From: Bacteroidota bacterium
GTDB lineage: Bacteria > Bacteroidota > Bacteroidia > Chitinophagales > Chitinophagaceae
Reading direction: 5' to 3'
Assembly (NCBI GenBank): GCA_018268015.1
Contig: JAFDXJ010000016.1
Span: 1 to 44,898, forward strand
DNA: 44,898 bases
Positions 1 to 7,794 of the stretch are shown here, in pieces (within the stretch, counting starts at the first letter, position 1; every line of letters begins with the position of its first letter). Under the pieces are notes generated by a model. That model was given only the letters and a program-made list of their open reading frames with translations. It ran no database searches and was not told the origin of the DNA. The translations under genes were made by a program, and so were the position numbers.

Positions 1-3
1 GCA

Positions 4-26
4 ATTACCCGAAGCATCCGGGTAAT
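4..26. repeat. Perfect 8-bp inverted repeat (hairpin)
   Basis: ATTACCCG (4-11) and CGGGTAAT (19-26) are perfect inverted copies around a 7-base loop. No T-run follows on either strand, so this is not a classic intrinsic terminator. It could be the end of a repeat element or a structured tail of a transcript from the left. Confidence 0.5.
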
Positions 27-154
27 GCCGGTAGTCCTCGCAGAAAATGAATTTTCTTATGCCCTTTAACTTATCTGATACTTTATACAAAATAGAACGG
101 AATAAACAATCAATACGGGAGTTTACATATTCATAGCTTTTTAAAAGGTGTTTA

Positions 155-303
155 CCCCCCCCCCCCGAAATTCCGCTGAAACGCTGTGTGGTCAATGGTT
201 TCAGCCGTTTTAAAATCGCTCTGGGGTGCGCCTGCTTTTTCTTGTGGCAAAAGAAAAGGAAGCGAAGAAAGACCCAAAGAAAAATAGAGTAACAATTCTT
301 TTC
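155..303. repeat. Probable intergenic repeat unit with C12 homopolymer
   Basis: Twelve consecutive C (155-166) are followed by an inverted repeat, GCTGAAAC at 175-182 and GTTTCAGC at 198-205. The stretch then continues as purine-rich sequence to about 300. The conceptual translation resembles intergenic repeats I remember from Bacteroidota genomes, which I cannot verify here. Such G/C homopolymers are prone to slippage, so the tract length may be variable or mis-sequenced. Confidence 0.4.
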
Positions 304-401
304 TCATAAGTTTAATTGAGTGGTGAAGAATAGGATTTGCTATTTCAAATATAAAACATATTGGGGAGAAAATAGATGCATAGTTTTTTTGCATTTAAGA
401 A

Positions 402-1091
402 TTACATAATCCCTTCATCCGCAAAACTAAAATGGCCTTCATCGCTTACGATAATATGGTCAATGATGTAAATATCGAGATGACGGGCTGCCTCTGATAA
501 TTTTTTTGTAAGATCTTCATCAGCCTGGCTGGGACGCAAATTCCCACTGGGGTGGTTGTGGCAAAGAATCAGGTTTACTGCATCATATTCCAGTGCTTTT
601 TTAAAGATGATGCGTGGATCCACTACTGTTCCGGTAATACCCCCTTCACTGACTATTTCAAAATGATTGATTTTATTGGCCCTGTTTAAAAATAATACGG
701 CAAAGACTTCCTGTTTTTTATATTGCAATCGTGATTTTAGATAAGCCGCCACATCCGTACTTTTTGTAATGCGGTTGATCTTTTTTTCATGCATATCTCT
801 CCGAAGGCCGAGTTCCAATGCGGCAGCAATAGCAATTGCTTTTGCGGGACCAATCCCTTTAATTTTTAAGCATAAAATTTCCCTGACAGACATTTTACTC
901 AATTTTCCCAAATCATTATTTACAGCATTGAGTAAGTTTCTCGATACATCCAATGCACTTTGATCCTGGGTGCCATTATTGATAAGAATAGCAATCAGCT
1001 CTGCATAACTCAGGGCTTCTTTTCCTTTTAAGAGCATTTTTTCACGAGGCCTGTCATCTTCCGACCAGTTTTTGATAGATGTAAATGCCAT
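402..1091 (-). CDS. radC: RadC/JAB-domain protein
   Basis: A 229-residue RadC-family protein, normal length for the family. A helix-hairpin-helix-like segment (IKGIGPAKA, about 77-85) is followed by a JAMM/MPN+ metalloprotease-like domain. The metal motif HNHPSG...SQAD is intact, with ligands at H178, H180 and D191. The family was named for a DNA-repair phenotype, but its biochemical role is still uncertain. The gene diverges from prs, and its start lies only 71 bp from the prs start. A TATTTTTC box (1096-1103, minus strand), one base from the TAnnTTTG consensus, sits immediately upstream. Nothing in the frame suggests decay. Confidence 0.93.
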   Translation of the reverse strand: MAFTSIKNWSEDDRPREKMLLKGKEALSYAELIAILINNGTQDQSALDVSRNLLNAVNNDLGKLSKMSVREILCLKIKGIGPAKAIAIAAALELGLRRDMHEKKINRITKSTDVAAYLKSRLQYKKQEVFAVLFLNRANKINHFEIVSEGGITGTVVDPRIIFKKALEYDAVNLILCHNHPSGNLRPSQADEDLTKKLSEAARHLDIYIIDHIIVSDEGHFSFADEGIM

Positions 1092-1137
1092 TTTGGAAAA
1101 ATATTTTTTATAAAATACAATATCTTTTTCATTTTTT

Positions 1138-1145
1138 TATCTTCG
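1138..1145 (+). promoter_or_regulatory. Probable -7 box of prs-rplY
   Basis: TATCTTCG differs from the Bacteroidota -7 consensus TAnnTTTG at one base and lies 17 bases before the chosen prs ATG. No clear -33 TTTG is visible. It argues against the in-frame ATG at 1085, which would put the start upstream of the promoter and inside radC. Confidence 0.4.
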
Positions 1146-1162
1146 CCGCTTATAAATTCAAT

Positions 1163-2116
1163 ATGGGCCCTTCAGTAAAGATTTTTTCCGGCACCGGTTC
1201 CAAAGAACTTGCCGCTAAGATTGCCAAACAATTTGGCGCTACATTGGGAAATGTAAACATTCAGAAATTCAGCGATGGTGAGTTACAGCCTGTTTTTTTG
1301 GAGAGTATCCGTGGAGACTATGTTTTTCTTGTTCAAAGCTCCTTTTCCCCTTCGGAAAACCTGATGGAGTTATTATTGATGATTGATGCGGCTAAACGGG
1401 CAAGTGCATATAAAATCATTGCAGTTATTCCCTATTATGGCTATGCCAGGCAGGACCGGAAAGATAAACCCCGCGTAGCTATTGGCGCCAAACTCATCGC
1501 GACTTTGCTGGAATCAGCGGGAGCAAACCGCGTAATTACCATGGATTTACATGCCCCGCAAATACAGGGCTTTTTTGATATCCCCGTGGATCACCTGGAT
1601 AGCTCGGCCATTTTTATTCCATTTATTGAGAAATTAAACCTTGAAAACCTTACCTTTGCGGCCCCTGACGTGGGAAGTACAAACCGCGTAAGAGAAATTG
1701 CCAGTTATTTCAATGCTGAAATGGTTATTTGTGACAAGCATAGAAAAAGAGCCAATGAAATAGCGAGCATGGTAGTGATTGGGGATGTAACAGATAAGGA
1801 TATTATTCTCATAGATGATATTTGCGATACCGGGAGTACACTGGCAAAAGCTGCGGCCTTGCTTCGTGAAAAAGGAGCTAAAACAATCCGGGCATTTTGT
1901 ACTCATCCGGTTTTAAGTGGAAATGCTTATGAAAATATTGAGCATAGTGTCTTAGAAGAATTAGTGGTTTGCGATACAATACCACTAAAAAAAGAAAGTA
2001 AAAAAATTCGGGTGGTATCCGTAGCAGATTTATTTGCTATAGCCATACGAAATGCATACGAAAATAAAAGTATTACCAGCCTTTTTGTCCATTCACAAAT
2101 GAGAGGAAAACGCTGA
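1163..2116 (+). CDS. prs: Ribose-phosphate pyrophosphokinase (PRPP synthetase)
   Basis: Makes PRPP from ribose 5-phosphate and ATP for purine, pyrimidine, histidine, tryptophan and NAD synthesis; cytosolic. The 317-residue product has the class I layout. The N-terminal phosphoribosyltransferase-like domain includes YARQDRK (ATP site) and DLHAPQIQGFF. The C-terminal domain carries the PRPP loop DDICDTGSTLAKA. I start at 1163 (MGPSVKIFSG) because the family begins right there. The in-frame ATG at 1085 would add 26 hydrophobic residues not seen in PRPP synthetases and would overlap radC. rplY follows 24 bp downstream, so the two are probably co-transcribed, a pairing common in bacteria. Confidence 0.95.
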   Translation: MGPSVKIFSGTGSKELAAKIAKQFGATLGNVNIQKFSDGELQPVFLESIRGDYVFLVQSSFSPSENLMELLLMIDAAKRASAYKIIAVIPYYGYARQDRKDKPRVAIGAKLIATLLESAGANRVITMDLHAPQIQGFFDIPVDHLDSSAIFIPFIEKLNLENLTFAAPDVGSTNRVREIASYFNAEMVICDKHRKRANEIASMVVIGDVTDKDIILIDDICDTGSTLAKAAALLREKGAKTIRAFCTHPVLSGNAYENIEHSVLEELVVCDTIPLKKESKKIRVVSVADLFAIAIRNAYENKSITSLFVHSQMRGKR

Positions 2117-2140
2117 AAGGTTTTTTAAAACAAACACACA

Positions 2141-2770
2141 ATGAAAACAATTACGATCGAAGGTCACCTGAGGACCGAAACCGGGAAAAGGGCCACCCGC
2201 CTACTTCGCTCTCAGGAAAATGTGCCTGGTGTAATTTATGGCGGCAAAGAAGAAGTATCATTCTATGCTCCGGCCAGTGCCTTTAAGTCACTGGTTTATA
2301 CCGGCGAATTTCAATTAGCACAAGTTAATGTAGAAGGGAAAGCTTATCGCTGCATCCTCAAAGATTTACAGTTTGATCCCGTTTCTGATGCATTGAACCA
2401 TGTGGATTTATTGGAATTAGTAGAAGGGAAGACTGTAAAAGCGACCCTGCCATTGAAATTTACAGGTACATCCAAAGGAGTTAAAGAAGGTGGTAAACTG
2501 GTTACCAAAATCAATTCCATTAAAGTGAAAACTTTACCGAAGGATCTAGTGGAAAATATTGAAGTAGATATTACCAATCTCGAACTCAATGGTAATATTC
2601 GCATTCAGGATATCCAGGCTAAAAATATGGAGATTCTGAATTCTCCCAGGATACCGGTAGCATCCGTAGTGATGACAAGACAATTAAAACAGGAGGAAGC
2701 GAGTGCAGCTACTTCTGCTGCTCCGGCTGCCGCAAACACGGCCGCTCCCAAAGAAGAAAAGAAGAAATAA
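2141..2770 (+). CDS. rplY: 50S ribosomal protein L25, CTC-type
   Basis: Binds 5S rRNA in the large ribosomal subunit. The 209-residue length shows it is the two-domain CTC/TL5 form. The L25 domain (about 1-95: TEIEGHLR-like start, GKRATRLLRSQENVPGVIYGG) is followed by the C-terminal TL5 domain (about 100-185). A disordered Ala/Pro/Lys-rich tail closes the protein. It lies 24 bp behind prs and is followed by a strong intrinsic terminator, so the prs-rplY transcript ends here. Confidence 0.93.
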   Translation: MKTITIEGHLRTETGKRATRLLRSQENVPGVIYGGKEEVSFYAPASAFKSLVYTGEFQLAQVNVEGKAYRCILKDLQFDPVSDALNHVDLLELVEGKTVKATLPLKFTGTSKGVKEGGKLVTKINSIKVKTLPKDLVENIEVDITNLELNGNIRIQDIQAKNMEILNSPRIPVASVVMTRQLKQEEASAATSAAPAAANTAAPKEEKKK

Positions 2771-2790
2771 TTTTTCCTTTTTTATCGAAG

Positions 2791-2818
2791 AGGCGCCTGG
2801 GATTCCGGCGCCTTTTTT
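2791..2818 (+). terminator. Intrinsic terminator after rplY
   Basis: AGGCGCC (2791-2797) pairs perfectly with GGCGCCT (2807-2813) around a 9-base loop, and a run of six T (2813-2818) follows. The reverse strand has no comparable T-run right after the stem, so it mainly serves the plus-strand operon. Confidence 0.9.
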
Positions 2819-2831
2819 AATATGTATTGTA

Positions 2832-3497
2832 TCAGGCTTTATCAAATTGGATACATTCTTTTAATTCTTTCTCTGTATAGGCCAGGTTATATTGCTTCAA
2901 TACATCATCCGGCACACCATTCCATTGATTGGGTTTATTGCCGGCATACCCAATATCCTGAACGCCTATTTTGGAAGTAAAAAAACCGGTAGCCGTTAAA
3001 TTACGCATACGGTTAAAAAAAGCTACTCCCTGTTCCATTTCAGGTTTTGCTTTTTTAGGATAGGCAATCATATCCACAATTTCAATTTGTTGAGCAGGAG
3101 TACATTCTTTAAAAGCGGCATTGTACTTGTTCAGGCATTCTATATCCAGCCACCTAAGCCCACCACGCAGAGGTATTTGATGTTCCGGCATATCATTTAC
3201 AATAAAATCAATAAAGGCCGGAACGCCTGCTTCTGTTGCGCTTCCGCTTATTTCATCTTTTGGAATAATGATATCTGATAAAATATGAATCGTTGCCATT
3301 TCATCTTCCGTAAAAAAATGCATGGATGCCAGCTCTTTATTATAAGCGATTTCTTCTGCCATGCGGTCTGCTGAATCTGTATTTGCAGCCTCCTTTTGTG
3401 GGGCATCCTTTTTAGGCTCCGTCTTACAAGCATCCATGATAAGGCTTGCAGAAACGGTTCCGATAGCTATCGTTTTTAATGATTTTCTTCTGTCCAT
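2832..3497 (-). CDS. Gluconate 2-dehydrogenase subunit 3-like, Tat-signal protein
   Basis: A 221-residue protein of the gluconate 2-dehydrogenase subunit 3 family, the small partner of GMC flavoproteins. The N-terminus has a twin-arginine-like start (RRKSLK), a short hydrophobic stretch and a Cys near residue 24 that could be a lipidation site, although the lipobox (MDAC) is poor. The body contains the family's helical segment EDEMATIHILSDIIIPKDE. It is the downstream gene of a two-gene minus-strand unit and begins 44 bp after the GMC oxidoreductase ends. The large subunit has no signal of its own, so export as a folded complex on this subunit's Tat signal is the likely arrangement (inference from the family). 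Confidence 0.85.
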   Translation of the reverse strand: MDRRKSLKTIAIGTVSASLIMDACKTEPKKDAPQKEAANTDSADRMAEEIAYNKELASMHFFTEDEMATIHILSDIIIPKDEISGSATEAGVPAFIDFIVNDMPEHQIPLRGGLRWLDIECLNKYNAAFKECTPAQQIEIVDMIAYPKKAKPEMEQGVAFFNRMRNLTATGFFTSKIGVQDIGYAGNKPNQWNGVPDDVLKQYNLAYTEKELKECIQFDKA

Positions 3498-3541
3498 TTT
3501 TAATCAATTAAAGTTAAAAGATGATACCTGCTTTATATTAG

Positions 3542-5281
3542 TTATAATTCCTGTTTTTTCATTTGGTCAATAATGTATTCACTAGCCCGCATGGATAAAG
3601 CAAGAATAGTGAGGGTGATATTTTTATCTGCCTGTGATGTGAATTGCCCACCATCCACACAAAACACATTTTTACAATCATGCGCCTGGCTCCATTTATT
3701 TAAAGCAAAATTTTTAGGATCATTTCCCATGCGAACGGTTCCGGCTTCATGAATAATATTTCCGGGATTGCTTAATCCATAATTATTTTCCGGTCCATTG
3801 TCTCCTCCCCAGGTAATAACAGCGCCCATTTGATGCATAATTTCTTTAAAAGTTTCCTGCATGTGTTTAGCCTGTTTAATTTCATAATCACTCCAGGATG
3901 TATTGAAACGGAGAACAGGGATACCATATTTATCCACTACTTCAGGATCAATTTCACAATAACTGTCTCTTCGGGCAATGCCTTCACCCCTACCGGCCAT
4001 ACCTACACTTGAGCCATAAAAAAAGCGAATGTCTTCTTTCAGTGATTTTCCATAGCCGCCTGCTTCTTTAGTTTTTCCATTGACCTGAAACTTCCCGTTT
4101 AAATTTTCAATATTCATTCCCATACCATAAGCCGGCTGATCAAATCCGCCCCAATATTCAATATGATACCCGCGAGGGAAATCGAGTTTTTTATTATCCA
4201 GCCACCAGGGTGTATATACATGCATTCCACCGACACCATCTTCATTATATCTTTTCCGGTTAAAGAATTCCGGGATAACGCCACCCAATGCCATTCCTGT
4301 AGAATCATGCAAATATTTTCCGACCACATCACTTGAATTGGCCAGTCCATTGGAATGAATGGAAGACTTGGAGTTTAATAATAAACGCGCACTTTCACAG
4401 GCACTGGCGGCAAGAATAACAACCCGCCCTTCTACCTGGTATTCCTGAAGATCATCTTTATGGATATAGGAAACACCCGTTGCTTTGCCTTCTGCATTCG
4501 TCATTACTTCCCGCACCATGGCATTGGTATATAAATCCATGTTACCGGTGGCCAGTGCAGGTTTTACCAATACTGATGAAGAAGAAAAATCTCCATACAC
4601 CTTACAACTACGATTGCATTGGGCGCAATAAAAACAAACGCCTCTATCATCATTTATTTTTTTTGTCAAAATAGATAAGCGAGAAGGTATGACAGGGATA
4701 TTCAAACTCTGAGCTGATTTTTTGATCATCAATTCATGCAATCTCGGTTTTGGTGGAGGAAGAAAAACGCCGTCGGGGTCATTGGGCAAGCCTTCATTCG
4801 TGCCAAATACACCAATGAGCGCTTCTACCCGGTCATAAAAAGGCTTGATGTCATCATAGGAAATTGGCCAGTCTTCGCCCAATCCATCTATACTTTTTCT
4901 TTTAAAGTCGCGTGGACCAAATCGCAGGGAAATTCTTCCCCAGTGGTTTGTACGGCCTCCCACCATTCTGGCGCGCCACCATTCCCATTTAGTATTATTG
5001 GCGTGGGTATAAGGCTCCCCATCAATTTCCCATCCCCAAAAGCAGCCATCAAAATCTCCAAAGGGGCGAAATTTTGTGCTTGCTCCACGGCGCGGAGACT
5101 CCCAGGCATTCTTTAATTGTGAAGAGTTTTTTGCAGGGTCATAATCAGGCCCGGCTTCCAATAAACAAACTTTTAATCCTGCTTTCGATAAAATATAAGC
5201 GGCCATTCCTCCTCCTGCGCCTGATCCGACAATGATTGCATCATATTTCTTAGGTTGTTTTTTTATCTGAAGCTTTCCCAT
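3542..5281 (-). CDS. GMC-family FAD dehydrogenase, probable sugar or alcohol dehydrogenase large subunit
   Basis: A 579-residue flavoprotein. The Rossmann FAD motif VGSGAGGG lies at about 18-24, followed by the acidic LLEAGPDYD at the end of the second strand. The C-terminal GMC domain has the active-site His in IIHEAGTVRMG and the conserved Asn in DKNITLTILAL. Residues C216, C219, C222 and C226 form a CxxCxxCxxxC cluster that may bind an Fe-S centre, as in FAD-glucose dehydrogenases. With the subunit-3 gene behind it, the closest known systems are gluconate 2-dehydrogenase and glucoside 3-dehydrogenase; the substrate cannot be read from sequence. No signal peptide is present, so export probably depends on the Tat partner. 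Confidence 0.88.
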   Translation of the reverse strand: MGKLQIKKQPKKYDAIIVGSGAGGGMAAYILSKAGLKVCLLEAGPDYDPAKNSSQLKNAWESPRRGASTKFRPFGDFDGCFWGWEIDGEPYTHANNTKWEWWRARMVGGRTNHWGRISLRFGPRDFKRKSIDGLGEDWPISYDDIKPFYDRVEALIGVFGTNEGLPNDPDGVFLPPPKPRLHELMIKKSAQSLNIPVIPSRLSILTKKINDDRGVCFYCAQCNRSCKVYGDFSSSSVLVKPALATGNMDLYTNAMVREVMTNAEGKATGVSYIHKDDLQEYQVEGRVVILAASACESARLLLNSKSSIHSNGLANSSDVVGKYLHDSTGMALGGVIPEFFNRKRYNEDGVGGMHVYTPWWLDNKKLDFPRGYHIEYWGGFDQPAYGMGMNIENLNGKFQVNGKTKEAGGYGKSLKEDIRFFYGSSVGMAGRGEGIARRDSYCEIDPEVVDKYGIPVLRFNTSWSDYEIKQAKHMQETFKEIMHQMGAVITWGGDNGPENNYGLSNPGNIIHEAGTVRMGNDPKNFALNKWSQAHDCKNVFCVDGGQFTSQADKNITLTILALSMRASEYIIDQMKKQEL

Positions 5282-5386
5282 AATAAGGCTTTTATATTGA
5301 TCAATTGAATGATGAAAATTAAGAAATAATAAATCAAAAAAAAGTTTTTAAGGAAAAAAGTTTGCAGCCAAAAAAAAGAGGTACTA

Positions 5387-5416
5387 TTGTTTTTCTTTGG
5401 AAATTAAATTATCTTG
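5387..5416 (+). promoter_or_regulatory. Tentative ssb promoter
   Basis: TTG at 5387-5389 is followed after 20 bases by TATCTTGT (from 5410), an imperfect TAnnTTTG box 23-29 bases before the chosen ssb start. The spacing fits the Bacteroidota pattern. This promoter would lie inside any longer ssb frame, which supports the start at 5439. Confidence 0.4.
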
Positions 5417-5438
5417 TAATAAAACTAAATCAATAATT

Positions 5439-5855
5439 ATGATAAGGCTTCAAGTGATAGGCAATCTGGGTAAAGATTGTACAGTAAATAATGTGAATGG
5501 AAAATCAGTTATTAACTTTACTGTGGCGCATACCGAAAAATTCAAAGATGCACAGGGTAATCAAAAAGATAAAACGATCTGGGTAGAGTGTGCTTATTGG
5601 ACAGAACGGACTGCCGTTGCCCCGTATTTAAAAAAGGGAACCCAGGTATTTGCAGAAGGCACACCCGATGTACGTACATACACTTCCACTGATGGAAAAC
5701 AGGGCGCTTCATTAAGACTAAATGTTTTTAGTGTACAATTATTGGGTAGTAGAAGTACAGGAAACACGGATCAGGCTTATAATGATAGCCGAAGTATGCC
5801 CGAACCATCTCCAGGCAATGCGATGGATAATGCAGAAGATGATTTACCATTTTAA
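5439..5855 (+). CDS. ssb: Single-stranded DNA-binding protein
   Basis: Coats ssDNA during replication, repair and recombination. The 138-residue product has an OB-fold domain at about 1-105 (MIRLQVIGNLGKDC, FTVAHTEKFKDAQGN). A short flexible linker rich in Ser, Pro and Asn follows, then the acidic tip DNAEDDLPF that recruits partner proteins. I start at 5439 because SSBs begin at this Met; an upstream in-frame ATG at 5397 adds 14 residues unlike the family. It is monocistronic, with a perfect hairpin behind it. Confidence 0.93.
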   Translation: MIRLQVIGNLGKDCTVNNVNGKSVINFTVAHTEKFKDAQGNQKDKTIWVECAYWTERTAVAPYLKKGTQVFAEGTPDVRTYTSTDGKQGASLRLNVFSVQLLGSRSTGNTDQAYNDSRSMPEPSPGNAMDNAEDDLPF

Positions 5856-5890
5856 AATGATTGCATCCATTTAATTTTTTCTGTAATAAT

Positions 5891-5925
5891 CAATAGCCGG
5901 TTTTTTTCCGGCTATTGCTATTTTT
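5891..5925. terminator. Shared terminator between ssb and ald
   Basis: CAATAGCCGG (5891-5900) and CCGGCTATTG (5908-5917) form a perfect 10-bp stem around a T7 loop. A T-rich tail follows on the plus strand (5918-5925), and an A/T-rich stretch lies on the other side. It sits between two convergent genes and probably stops both. Confidence 0.85.
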
Positions 5926-5941
5926 AGGATAGGAAAGAAAT

Positions 5942-7162
5942 TTATCTCCTGCTTGCAATTAATAAATTCAGATCCGTATATTTTAAACCCAAACGTTGAC
6001 TGATATAAAAATTTGTGAGATAACCTTTATATAAGTAAACACTGTTCCGCAAATTAAAATTGTGCCAGACCATTTTTTCTATGCCTCCCTCATCACCTGC
6101 TTCGCGCAATAAAGGCATCAATACATTACTGATCGCCTGGCTGGCCGTTCTTGCAAAACCACTGGCTATATTGGGTACGCAATAATGAATGACACCAAAT
6201 TTTTCAAAAACTGGGTTTTCATGTGTGGTCAGTTCGCTCGTTTCAAAGCATCCGCCCCGGTCAATATTCACATCCAAAATAATACTCCCCTTTCGCATGG
6301 ATGATACCATTTCTTCCGTGACAACAATCGGGCATCGCCCACTTTCATTACCTAATGCACCAACGGCTACTTCACAGGTTTTTAATTGTTTTGCCAAAAT
6401 TTTCGGCTCTATAACACTGGTCCAAACTCTAATTCCAAGATTATTTTGAAGCCGTTTCAACCTATAAACATTATTATCAAATACTTTTACGGAAGCGCCT
6501 AATGCAAGCGCCGTGCGAGTTGCATTTTCTCCCACCACACCAGCTCCAATGATGATCACCTTAGTCGGCGGAATACCACTGATACCTCCCAGAAGAATAC
6601 CTTTACCATGATCTCTGCTACTTAAGTATTGCCCCGCAATGAGCATTACGGCAGATCCGGCAATCTCACTCATACTCCTCACAATGGGGAAAGTGCCACT
6701 GTCATCTTTAAGGTTTTCAAATGCCAGTGCATTAATCCGTTTATCTATCATTTGCTGAAGCAAATCTTTTTTTACCAAAGGCATGTGAATGGGCGAAAGA
6801 ATCGTTTGTCCCGGTTTTAAAAAGGGTAAATCATCTTGAACCAAGGGTGCACTTTTAATGATATGTGAGGCTTTAAAAACGGCTTCTTTATCGGAGACCA
6901 CCTGCGCCCCAGCTTCACTAAAATCACGATCGGTATATTTACTTCCTTCTCCTGCTTTGGTCTCTACGACTACTTCATGTCCATTACTCACTAAAACATT
7001 CACAGCTTCCGGTATGAGCGCAATGCGGTTTTCCTGGAAAGCCGTTTCTTTTGGAATGCCTATATGTAAATGCTCACCCTTTGATTTGATATCCAAAGTT
7101 TCTTCAAGCGTTTCAAAACTAATAGAAGAACTTACGATGGGTTTTGATTTAGATGCAGCCAT
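5942..7162 (-). CDS. ald: Alanine dehydrogenase (AlaDH/PNT family)
   Basis: Most likely interconverts L-alanine and pyruvate/ammonia with NAD. The 406-residue protein has the AlaDH/PNT N-terminal domain from about 33 (IGIPKETAFQENRIALIPE, with the pyruvate-binding Arg). The NAD-binding Rossmann domain follows (IIIGAGVVGENATRTALALGA). A conserved C-terminal region includes HYCVPNIASGFARTAS. It is about 30 residues longer at the N-terminus than classic Ald. The equivalent of the catalytic His motif reads SPIHMPLVKKDL, not the usual form, so this belongs to a divergent branch; a transhydrogenase-alpha-like role is the alternative. tsaE lies 73 bp upstream on the same strand. Confidence 0.78.
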   Translation of the reverse strand: MAASKSKPIVSSSISFETLEETLDIKSKGEHLHIGIPKETAFQENRIALIPEAVNVLVSNGHEVVVETKAGEGSKYTDRDFSEAGAQVVSDKEAVFKASHIIKSAPLVQDDLPFLKPGQTILSPIHMPLVKKDLLQQMIDKRINALAFENLKDDSGTFPIVRSMSEIAGSAVMLIAGQYLSSRDHGKGILLGGISGIPPTKVIIIGAGVVGENATRTALALGASVKVFDNNVYRLKRLQNNLGIRVWTSVIEPKILAKQLKTCEVAVGALGNESGRCPIVVTEEMVSSMRKGSIILDVNIDRGGCFETSELTTHENPVFEKFGVIHYCVPNIASGFARTASQAISNVLMPLLREAGDEGGIEKMVWHNFNLRNSVYLYKGYLTNFYISQRLGLKYTDLNLLIASRR

Positions 7163-7235
7163 GAAAAATAAATTCAGGAATTAAAGATACTTATTTTATT
7201 GCTGCAATGGTACAGAAACGAAAACGGTTAAAAAA

Positions 7236-7655
7236 TCAATGATGGATTTTTACCGAAATCGATCGTTCATTTTCCCGAATGAATTCCAGTTTTATTTCTG
7301 CAAATGAATGAGGTAATAATCCAGGCGCTTTTTCAGGCCATTCTATAAAACAATAATTACCACTATAGATACAATCTTCCACTCCGGCTTGAACGGCCTC
7401 CTGCTCATCTTTTAATCTGTACAGATCCATGTGGCAGAGCGTTCCCGCTATAGGGCTTTGATATTCATTGATAATGGAAAAGGTAGGACTGCTCACAGGT
7501 TCCCTGACTTCTAAAAATGCACATAATGCTTTTATGATGGTGGTTTTACCCGCACCCATCTCTCCATAAAAAGCCCATACTTTTTCGCCTTTAGCAAAAT
7601 TCCATATCCGGGTTGCTGCTTCCTGGATATTATTTTTATGAATAGAAATTTCCAT
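7236..7655 (-). CDS. tsaE: tRNA N6-threonylcarbamoyladenosine synthesis ATPase TsaE
   Basis: ATPase that works with TsaB and TsaD to place threonylcarbamoyl on A37 of ANN-decoding tRNAs. The 139 residues are normal for the family. The P-loop GEMGAGKTT is at 31-39, followed by the family signatures SSPTFSIINEY, MDLYRL and FIEWPEKAP. It is upstream of ald on the same strand; the 73-bp gap leaves open whether they share a transcript. The partner synthase tsaC lies in this window at 35966-36577; tsaB and tsaD are not here. Confidence 0.93.
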   Translation of the reverse strand: MEISIHKNNIQEAATRIWNFAKGEKVWAFYGEMGAGKTTIIKALCAFLEVREPVSSPTFSIINEYQSPIAGTLCHMDLYRLKDEQEAVQAGVEDCIYSGNYCFIEWPEKAPGLLPHSFAEIKLEFIRENERSISVKIHH

Positions 7656-7744
7656 TACGCAAACCTACTTTTAATGCTTGAAAAATATGCAACCATGTTA
7701 AAATCATTTTAGTGTTTTCAAAAGCAAATTTTCTATACGTGAAG

Positions 7745-7752
7745 TAATTTTG
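7745..7752 (+). promoter_or_regulatory. -7 box of copA-recQ
   Basis: TAATTTTG is an exact match to TAnnTTTG and ends 42 bases before the GTG start. No convincing -33 TTTG lies at the usual spacing. No metal-responsive operator could be recognised. Confidence 0.6.
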
Positions 7753-7794
7753 CATGAAAAGATTTTTGAAAATTTCCCGAAAAAAAATTGAAAC

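Larger units (their letters stand above)
1..401. other. Left-edge region without a confident gene
   Basis: I call no gene here. A minus-strand frame stays open from about 303 to the left edge but has no ATG, and its upstream part reads as low-complexity Phe/Ser/Lys sequence typical of translated intergenic DNA. An 80-codon minus-strand frame (394 to 152) ends directly after the homopolymer and matches no family I know. Short plus-strand frames ending at 50 and 69 could be the tail of a gene entering from the left, but they are too short to judge. The stretch also holds two inverted repeats and a C12 tract, listed separately. Confidence 0.5.

Noticed and set aside
152..394. 80-codon minus-strand frame ending after the C12 tract
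   Set aside because: Low-complexity composition, overlap with a repeat-like element and no recognisable domain; its end is set by the homopolymer.
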